NCBI GenBank assembly: GCA_013911715.1
Contig: JACEST010000063.1
Span: 1-11,325, forward strand
Reading direction: 5' to 3'
Length of the DNA stretch: 11,325 bases
Origin: Sphingopyxis sp.
GTDB lineage: Bacteria; Pseudomonadota; Alphaproteobacteria; Sphingomonadales; Sphingomonadaceae
The position numbers and the translations under genes were made by a program. Shown piece by piece: positions 6,392 through 11,325 of the stretch (positions are counted from its first letter, which is position 1; every line of letters starts with the position of its first letter). The notes under the pieces were generated by a model, which was given only the letters and a program-made list of their open reading frames with translations, was not told the origin of the DNA and searched no databases.

Positions 6392-8974
6392 TCAGCGAGT
6401 AGGCACGATCACCAGTCCCCCATCGCCTTCGTCAACCTTGAGCGTCACCCCGTCGCGGACCTCGCCCTTGAGGATCAGGTCGGCGAGCGGGTTTTGCAGG
6501 TAGTTTTGCACCGCACGCTTCAAGGGCCGCGCGCCATAGACGGGGTCATAGCCAACGCGGCCCAGCCAGGCGCGCGCGGCGTCGGTCAGTTCGAGCGTGA
6601 TCTTGCGGCCGGCAAGCAGCTTTTGCACGCGCGCGACCTGAATATCGACGATGCCGCCCATATGCTGCTGGCCGAGCCGGTGGAACAGGACAATTTCGTC
6701 GAGCCGGTTGAGGAATTCGGGACGAAAATGCGCGCGCACCTGGTCCATCACCGCGCTTTCGGCCTTTTCGACCGGATCATCATCGGCGAGCGCGGCGATA
6801 TGCTGGCTGCCGAGGTTTGAGGTGAGGATGATCAGCGTGTTGGTGAAATCGACCGTGCGCCCCTGACCATCGGTCAGGCGGCCATCGTCGAGCACCTGGA
6901 GCAAAATGTTGAACACATCGCCGTGCGCCTTTTCGACCTCGTCGAACAACACGACCTGATAGGGGCGGCGGCGCACCGCTTCGGTGAGCACGCCGCCTTC
7001 CTCATAGCCGACATAGCCCGGCGGCGCACCGATCAGCCGCGCGACGCTGTGCTTTTCCATAAACTCGCTCATGTCGATGCGCACCATCGCGGCATCATCG
7101 TCGAACAGGAAGCCGGCGAGCGCCTTGGTCAGCTCGGTCTTGCCGACGCCGGTGGGGCCGAGGAACAGGAAACTGCCGAGCGGTCGGCCCGGATCCTGCA
7201 GGCCCGCCCGCGAGCGGCGCACGGCAGTCGCGACGGCACGCACCGCTTCGGCCTGGCCGATGACGCGCTGGCCGAGCGCGCTTTCCATCGCCAGCAATTT
7301 TTCGCGTTCGCCCTCGAGCATGCGGTCGACGGGAATGCCGGTCCATTTGCTGACCACGGCGGCGATGTCGTCGGCGGTGACCTCCTCGCGCAGCATCGCG
7401 GTGCCGGCAGCCGCCTCGGCCGCAGCGAGCTGGCGTTCGAGATCGGGGATTGTGCCGTAGGACAGCTCGCCCGCGCGCGCGAGGTCGCCGGCGCGCTGCG
7501 CTTGTTCGAGCGCGCCGCGCGCGGCGTCGAGTGCTTCCTTGATCTTGGCCTCGGCGTGGATCTTGTCCTTTTCGGCCTGCCATGTTTGCGTGAGCTCGGC
7601 CGAGTGCTGCTCAAGATTGGCAAGGTCGGCGCGCAGCTTTTCGAGTCGGTCGCGCGATGCCGCGTCGCTCTCCTTGCCGAGCGCGGCTTCTTCGATCTTG
7701 AGCTGGATGATGCGGCGGTCGAGCGTTTCGATCGCTTCGGGCTTGCTCTCCACCTCCATACGGATGCGGCTTGCGGCTTCGTCCATCAGGTCGATGGCTT
7801 TGTCGGGCAAGAAGCGGTCCGGAATATAGCGGTGCGACAATGTTGCCGCCGCGACAATCGCGGCGTCGGTGATGCGCACGCCGTGGTGCAGTTCATATTT
7901 TTCCTTGAGCCCGCGCAGGATCGAGATGCTGTCCTCGACGGTCGGTTCGCCGACGAACACAGGCTGGAAGCGGCGCTGGAGCGCGGCGTCTTTTTCGACA
8001 TGTTTGCGATATTCGTCGAGTGTGGTCGCGCCGATGCAGTGGAGCTCGCCGCGCGCGAGCGCAGGCTTGAGCAGGTTCGAGGCGTCCATCGCTCCTTCGC
8101 CCTTGCCCGCGCCGACCAGCGTGTGCATTTCGTCGATGAACAGGATGATCTCGCCCTCGGCGGTCTTCACATCGTCGAGCACGCCCTTCAGCCGCTCTTC
8201 GAATTCGCCGCGATATTTGGCCCCGGCGATCAGCGCACCCATGTCGAGCGACAGCAGGCGGCGGTCCTTGAGGCTGTCGGGGACGTCGCCATTGGCGATG
8301 CGCAGCGCCAGCCCCTCGGCAATCGCGGTTTTGCCGACGCCGGGTTCGCCGATCAGCACCGGGTTGTTCTTGGTGCGGCGCGCAAGAATTTGCACCGTGC
8401 GGCGGATTTCCTCGTCGCGGCCGATGACGGGGTCGAGCTTGCCCTCGCGCGCGACCTCGGTCAGGTCGCGGGCGAATTTCTTGAGCGCTTCATAACGGTC
8501 TTCGGCGCTGGCGCTATCGGCGCTGCGCCCGCCGCGCAGCGCATTGATCGCCGCGTTCAGCGCCTCGGCCTTGACGCCTGCGTCGGCAAAAATCTTGCCC
8601 AGCGGCGTGCCGCTCGCCAGCGCCATCGCCAGCAGCAGCCGTTCGACCGTGACAAAGCCGTCACCCGCCTTGCTCGCAACCTGTTCGGCAGCGTCGAGCA
8701 GCCGCACGGCGTCATTATCGAGCCCCGGCGTCGCTTGCGCCCCCGATCCCGACACCGCCGGAATTTTTCCGACCAGCGCGTCAATCGCGTGCCGCACGGA
8801 CAGGGCATCGCCGCCCGCGCGCGTCACCAGTCCGGCGGCCATTCCCTCGCCATCATCGAACAGCGCCTTGGCGATATGTTCGGGCGCGATCCGCTGATGG
8901 TTGAGGCGAATGGCGATGGTTTGCGCGGCTTGCAGGAAACCTTTGGCGCGGTCGGTGAATTTTTCGAGGTTCAT
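6392..8974 (-). CDS. clpB: ATP-dependent chaperone ClpB (Hsp100 disaggregase)
   Basis: ClpB is a hexameric cytosolic AAA+ machine that pulls proteins out of aggregates together with DnaK/DnaJ/GrpE. The 860-aa length is typical. Domains in order: Clp N-domain (1 to about 145); first AAA+ module with Walker A GEPGVGKT (209-216), pore loop GAKYRGEFEE (251-260) and Walker B ILFIDE (277-282); the long coiled-coil middle domain (about 400-520) that marks ClpB rather than ClpA or ClpC; second AAA+ module with Walker A GPTGVGKT (606-613), pore loop GYVGYEEGG (653-661), Walker B VVLFDE (674-679) and sensor-2 GARPLKR (814-820). No ClpP-binding loop is apparent. The ATG complement is at 8972-8974, with AAGGGGG (complement of 8986-8992) 11 bases upstream, a slightly long spacing. 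A heat-shock-type promoter lies at 9001-9031. The gene is converging with the receptor gene. Confidence 0.97.
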   Translation of the reverse strand: MNLEKFTDRAKGFLQAAQTIAIRLNHQRIAPEHIAKALFDDGEGMAAGLVTRAGGDALSVRHAIDALVGKIPAVSGSGAQATPGLDNDAVRLLDAAEQVASKAGDGFVTVERLLLAMALASGTPLGKIFADAGVKAEALNAAINALRGGRSADSASAEDRYEALKKFARDLTEVAREGKLDPVIGRDEEIRRTVQILARRTKNNPVLIGEPGVGKTAIAEGLALRIANGDVPDSLKDRRLLSLDMGALIAGAKYRGEFEERLKGVLDDVKTAEGEIILFIDEMHTLVGAGKGEGAMDASNLLKPALARGELHCIGATTLDEYRKHVEKDAALQRRFQPVFVGEPTVEDSISILRGLKEKYELHHGVRITDAAIVAAATLSHRYIPDRFLPDKAIDLMDEAASRIRMEVESKPEAIETLDRRIIQLKIEEAALGKESDAASRDRLEKLRADLANLEQHSAELTQTWQAEKDKIHAEAKIKEALDAARGALEQAQRAGDLARAGELSYGTIPDLERQLAAAEAAAGTAMLREEVTADDIAAVVSKWTGIPVDRMLEGEREKLLAMESALGQRVIGQAEAVRAVATAVRRSRAGLQDPGRPLGSFLFLGPTGVGKTELTKALAGFLFDDDAAMVRIDMSEFMEKHSVARLIGAPPGYVGYEEGGVLTEAVRRRPYQVVLFDEVEKAHGDVFNILLQVLDDGRLTDGQGRTVDFTNTLIILTSNLGSQHIAALADDDPVEKAESAVMDQVRAHFRPEFLNRLDEIVLFHRLGQQHMGGIVDIQVARVQKLLAGRKITLELTDAARAWLGRVGYDPVYGARPLKRAVQNYLQNPLADLILKGEVRDGVTLKVDEGDGGLVIVPTR

Positions 8975-9000
8975 GGTCGCGGGTGCCCCCTTCTGAGCCC

Positions 9001-9031
9001 CAGAGATAGTGTTGCGCGATTACAACACAAG
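9001..9031 (-). promoter_or_regulatory. sigma-32-type (RpoH) heat-shock promoter of clpB
   Basis: On the minus strand, CTTG (complement of 9028-9031) is followed after exactly 17 bases by ACTATCTCTG (complement of 9001-9010). The alphaproteobacterial heat-shock consensus, as I know it from groESL and dnaK work, is CTTG, 17-18 bases, CYTATNTNNG. Every specified position matches except the first C of the -10 box, which is A. Transcription would begin near 8993-8996, about 20 bases before the clpB ATG, which leaves a very short leader over the ribosome site. Heat-shock control of clpB fits what is known of the gene. Confidence 0.7.
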
Positions 9032-9056
9032 GGGTGCGCAGGTCGCGCCCCCTTGT
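9009..9056. repeat. two inverted repeats overlapping the clpB promoter
   Basis: GTGTTG (9009-9014) and CAACAC (9023-9028) form a 6-bp inverted repeat with an 8-base loop inside the promoter spacer. ACAAGGGG (9027-9034) and CCCCTTGT (9049-9056) form an 8-bp repeat with a 14-base loop that includes the -35 box. The second lies 45 bases beyond the aminopeptidase stop and could be its transcript-end hairpin, though no T-run follows. Alternatively one or both could bind a regulator. The rest of 8975-9100 shows only a minor AGGGTC/GACCCT repeat at 9089-9102 overlapping the aminopeptidase stop. Confidence 0.4.
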
Positions 9057-9100
9057 CACCGATTGCCTGCTTACCGCCAACGCCGCACAGGGTCCTGACC

Positions 9101-10684
9101 CTAGTTCGCCTCCGCATCGCGGGCGAACTGGTCGAGCAGGCGGACGCCAAAGCCGGTCATGCCCTTTGGCACCAGCGCCGATCCGCTGCCTGTGTCGTTC
9201 ACCCCGGCAATGTCGAGATGCGCCCACGGCATTTTTTCGTCGACGAAATAGCCGATGAAATGCGCGCCAAGGCTGGCGCCTGGACCTTGGCTCGGCGCGA
9301 TGTTGCGGATGTCGGCGATGTCCGATTTCATCCGCTCGGCATATTTGGGATGAAGCGGCATGCGCCACAGCCGCTCGCCGCTGGCTTCGCCCGCAGCCTG
9401 CAGTTTGGCGGCGAGCGCGTCGTCGCGCGCAAACAGGCCAGCAAATTGATCGTCAAGCGCGCCGACAATCGCCCCCGTCAGCGTCGCCATGTTGACGATG
9501 GCGCGCGGTGCATATTCGCGCGCCGTATATTCATTGGCATCGGCAAGGACGAGCCGCCCTTCGGCATCGCTGTTGAGCATTTCGATGGTCTTGCCCGACA
9601 GGGTGCGCACGACATCGCCGGGGCGTTGGGCATTGCCGTCGGGCATATTTTCGGCCAGTGCCGCCACCGCCACGACATGCACCGGCGCGCGCGATTTGGC
9701 CAGGCTGAGCGCCGCGCCCATCACCGATGCGGCCGCCGACATGTCGCCCTTCATCAGCCACATGCCCGCAGCCGGTTTGATCGAAATTCCCCCTGAGTCA
9801 AAGGTGATGCCCTTGCCGATCATGGCGAGCGGGGCCGCGTTGCTGCCGGGGCCGCGATAGCGCACCAGCATCATGCGCGACCCGCGCGGGCTGCCCTGGC
9901 CGACGCCAACGATAGAACCCATGCCGAGTTTGCGCATCGCCGCTTCATCGAGCACCTCGATGGTGACACCCGCGGTATTGCCAAAGGCTTTGCGCACTTC
10001 AGCGACGAAGCTTTCGGGATAGACGACATTGGCGGGCTCGTTGGCCAGATCGCGCGACAGACGCACGCCATCGACCAATGGCACGAAACGGCTGGCAAAA
10101 GCGGCGCGCGCTGATGCGCTGTCGCCGCCGACGATCGTCACGGCATCGGCGGGCGGTGCTTTGTGGCCGACTGTCTTGTAGCGGTCGAAGCGATATTGGC
10201 CGAGCGCAAAGCCATAGCCGACATCGGCGGCTTCGGCGGCGGAAAAGGCTCCGGCAATGGTGACGGGAGCAGCTTCGCCGCGCAATTCCTGCGCGGCTTT
10301 GCCACCCGCCTCGGCGCGGGCGATCATGGTCGCATCGTTGCCGGTGCCGATCAGCAGAATTTGCGCATGTTTTCCGATCCCGCGCAGCGACAATGTGCTG
10401 CCCGCCTTGCCTTCAAATTTTGCGCTCGCAATCGCCGCTTCCACCGCCGCCCGCTCGGTGCCGATCAATGCGACGCCGGACAGCGGCGGCAGTTGTGCGC
10501 TGCCCGTCAGGATCACCAGCGCGCCGCCCGCCGGGGCGCTTGATGCAAATCCGATCGGCCGCTCGGCGCTGTGCCCGGCGGTGGCGGGGGCAACGCCCGA
10601 CCCCGCCACCGTCTGGGCCTGCACCGCCGGAACGGACAATGCGGCGGCAAGGCAGGTGGCTAGCAAGGCGAAACGAATATGCAT
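9101..10684 (-). CDS. exported leucyl aminopeptidase, peptidase family M17
   Basis: This 527-aa two-metal aminopeptidase removes N-terminal residues from peptides. It starts with a Sec signal peptide: charged MHIR, hydrophobic core 5-18, likely cut after A23 (VQA|QT). It is therefore probably periplasmic, unlike cytosolic PepA. The variable N-terminal domain spans about 45-190. The catalytic domain contains GKGITFDSGGISIKP (290-304), which supplies metal ligands K291 and D296 and the catalytic K303, then KGDMSAA with D314, and the M17 signature as NSDAEGRL (371-378, ligands D373 and E375, bicarbonate-site R377). The usual threonine of NTDAEGRL is serine here. The C-terminal WAHLDIAG and KGMTGFGVRLL are typical. 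The ATG complement is at 10682-10684, with a strong GGAGGAGA (complement of 10692-10699) 7-8 bases upstream. The gene diverges from the acylase gene and has no partner downstream before clpB. Confidence 0.93.
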   Translation of the reverse strand: MHIRFALLATCLAAALSVPAVQAQTVAGSGVAPATAGHSAERPIGFASSAPAGGALVILTGSAQLPPLSGVALIGTERAAVEAAIASAKFEGKAGSTLSLRGIGKHAQILLIGTGNDATMIARAEAGGKAAQELRGEAAPVTIAGAFSAAEAADVGYGFALGQYRFDRYKTVGHKAPPADAVTIVGGDSASARAAFASRFVPLVDGVRLSRDLANEPANVVYPESFVAEVRKAFGNTAGVTIEVLDEAAMRKLGMGSIVGVGQGSPRGSRMMLVRYRGPGSNAAPLAMIGKGITFDSGGISIKPAAGMWLMKGDMSAAASVMGAALSLAKSRAPVHVVAVAALAENMPDGNAQRPGDVVRTLSGKTIEMLNSDAEGRLVLADANEYTAREYAPRAIVNMATLTGAIVGALDDQFAGLFARDDALAAKLQAAGEASGERLWRMPLHPKYAERMKSDIADIRNIAPSQGPGASLGAHFIGYFVDEKMPWAHLDIAGVNDTGSGSALVPKGMTGFGVRLLDQFARDAEAN

Positions 10685-10715
10685 GGGTGATTCTCCTCCG
10701 GCGGTGTGGCTTGAT

Positions 10716-10730
10716 ACATTGTCACATTGT
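10716..10730. repeat. tandem ACATTGT direct repeat in the divergent region
   Basis: ACATTGT occurs at 10716-10722 and again at 10724-10730, an 8-base period, about 17 bases upstream of the aminopeptidase ribosome site. It could be a tandem regulator half-site or chance. No convincing -35/-10 pair could be fixed around it. Confidence 0.35.
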
Positions 10731-10751
10731 GCAAACAGGTAGCCGAACTGT

Positions 10752-10767
10752 CATCTTGCGCAAGATG
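10752..10767. promoter_or_regulatory. perfect 16-bp palindrome, candidate operator between divergent genes
   Basis: CATCTTGCGCAAGATG is a perfect dyad with no spacer, lying 68 bases upstream of the aminopeptidase ATG and 79 bases upstream of the acylase ATG. This form suits a dimeric helix-turn-helix regulator that could control both genes. No regulator gene is visible in the window, and the binding protein is unknown. Apart from this and the ACATTGT repeat, 10685-10846 holds only the two ribosome sites. Confidence 0.5.
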
Positions 10768-10846
10768 TCGTCGATAGACAACCGATGCTTGCCAACAGGC
10801 GGCACCACCAGCAAGAAGGCCCGAACAAAAGCGGGAGAACGGATGG

Positions 10847-11325
10847 ATGCTGCGCAAGGGTTTGATCGGGCTGTTGATATTGCTGGTCGCAGTCGCGGGC
10901 GGGTTGGCGCTGTGGGAACCCTTTAGCGCTGCGCCGTCCAAGAGGGCCGTTTACGCCTCCAAAAATGTCGAGATAGTCCGCGACAAATGGGGCGTGCCGC
11001 ACATTTTTGGCGATAGCGACGCCGATGTGGCGTACGGCGTCGCCTATGCCCATGCCGAGGATGATTTTGCGACGCTGCAAGAGGTGATGGCGATGACACG
11101 CGGGCGCGCCGGGGCGATGCTGGGCGCCGACGGTGCGAAGGTCGATTTTGCCGCACATCTGCTCGATATTCGCAGCACCGTCGACCGCGACTGGGCCAAA
11201 TTGCCCGCCGATGTGCGGATTTTGTTCGACGCCTATGCCGCCGGGCTCAACCGTTTTGCCGACAAGCATCCGGGCGAAGTGCGACTCTCGCGCTTGTTCC
11301 CGGTGGATGGCAAGGACGTTGTCGC
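10847..11325 (+). CDS. penicillin acylase family amidase (partial, runs off right edge)
   Basis: The first 159 codons of an N-terminal-nucleophile (S45, penicillin acylase) amidase are visible and stay open to the window end. Residues 5-22 form a hydrophobic signal or anchor with no lipobox cysteine, so export to the periplasm is expected. The family motif is clear: VEIVRDKWGVPHIFGDSDAD (41-60) followed by AYGVAYAHAEDDFATLQE (62-79) and then an MTRGRAGAMLG segment of the future alpha chain. Such enzymes are cut autocatalytically into alpha and beta chains. The Ser at the start of the beta chain, needed to judge activity, is beyond the window. ATG 10847 is preferred because GGGAGA lies 8-9 bases upstream; an out-of-frame ATG occurs at 10843. 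Substrates in the family include beta-lactam side chains, acyl-homoserine lactones and cyclic lipopeptides; which applies here is unknown. Confidence 0.88.
   Translation, partial: MLRKGLIGLLILLVAVAGGLALWEPFSAAPSKRAVYASKNVEIVRDKWGVPHIFGDSDADVAYGVAYAHAEDDFATLQEVMAMTRGRAGAMLGADGAKVDFAAHLLDIRSTVDRDWAKLPADVRILFDAYAAGLNRFADKHPGEVRLSRLFPVDGKDVV

Noticed and set aside
9101..9170. Lipoprotein or cytosolic PepA interpretation of the M17 enzyme
   Set aside because: The N-terminal Cys11 is in LATC, too early and with Thr at -1, a poor lipobox, while a standard signal peptidase I site follows at residue 23. The hydrophobic signal argues against a cytosolic enzyme.
6923..9796. A 957-codon open frame antisense to clpB and part of the aminopeptidase gene
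   Set aside because: Both genes on the other strand are unmistakable. The frame shows no recognisable motif, crosses the clpB promoter, and antisense frames stay open easily at this GC content.
10393..10926. A 177-codon plus-strand frame over the aminopeptidase N-terminus and the divergent gap
   Set aside because: It is antisense to the signal peptide and start of the aminopeptidase and ends inside the acylase gene in another frame; no domain is visible.
1..11325. CRISPR arrays, insertion sequences, tRNA or rRNA genes, toxin-antitoxin or defence modules
   Set aside because: Neither strand shows spaced direct repeats, transposase motifs, tRNA-like cloverleafs or small paired genes. Nearly all the DNA is accounted for by eight genes and short spacers.

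Overview
The window reads as ordinary chromosome of a high-GC alphaproteobacterium, most likely a sphingomonad (Sphingopyxis-like). Reasons: the divergent purD / xseA pair followed by a DUF2093 gene, which I recall as a common alphaproteobacterial arrangement; a large orphan TonB-dependent receptor of the type expanded in sphingomonads; an intergenic palindromic repeat with a CTTG-centred hairpin; and an alphaproteobacterial-type heat-shock promoter in front of clpB. Genus-level placement is inference.

Layout, left to right. (1) 1-69 minus: the first 23 codons of a membrane-anchored protein, 3 bases downstream of purD. (2) 73-1356 minus: purD. (3) 1357-2745 plus: xseA. The two genes start back to back on TTG codons that together form one CAATTG palindrome, with no intergenic base. 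(4) 2746-2895: a small hairpin, then a perfect 30-bp inverted repeat. (5) 2896-3111 plus: a 71-aa DUF2093 protein. (6) 3112-3392: a leader region with a weak candidate promoter. (7) 3393-6281 plus: a 962-aa TonB-dependent outer-membrane receptor. (8) 6298-6344: a long palindromic hairpin between two convergent genes, probably a terminator for both. (9) 6392-8974 minus: clpB, with a well-matched sigma-32-type promoter at 9001-9031. (10) 9101-10684 minus: an exported M17 leucyl aminopeptidase. (11) 10685-10846: a divergent regulatory region with a perfect 16-bp palindrome. (12) 10847 to the right edge, plus: the N-terminal 159 codons of a penicillin-acylase-family amidase.

Functionally the left part is housekeeping: purine synthesis, DNA repair and a small conserved protein. 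The middle is outer-membrane uptake and heat-shock protein disaggregation. The right end pairs two extracytoplasmic hydrolases, an aminopeptidase and an amide hydrolase, which diverge from a shared control region and may both process peptides or amides outside the cytoplasm (inference).

I saw no CRISPR array, mobile element, tRNA, rRNA, phage gene or defence system, and nothing I can support as a new multi-gene system. The unusual items are at regulatory scale: the zero-gap TTG/TTG divergent start pair, nested palindromes, the heat-shock promoter with overlapping inverted repeats, and the palindrome between the two hydrolase genes.
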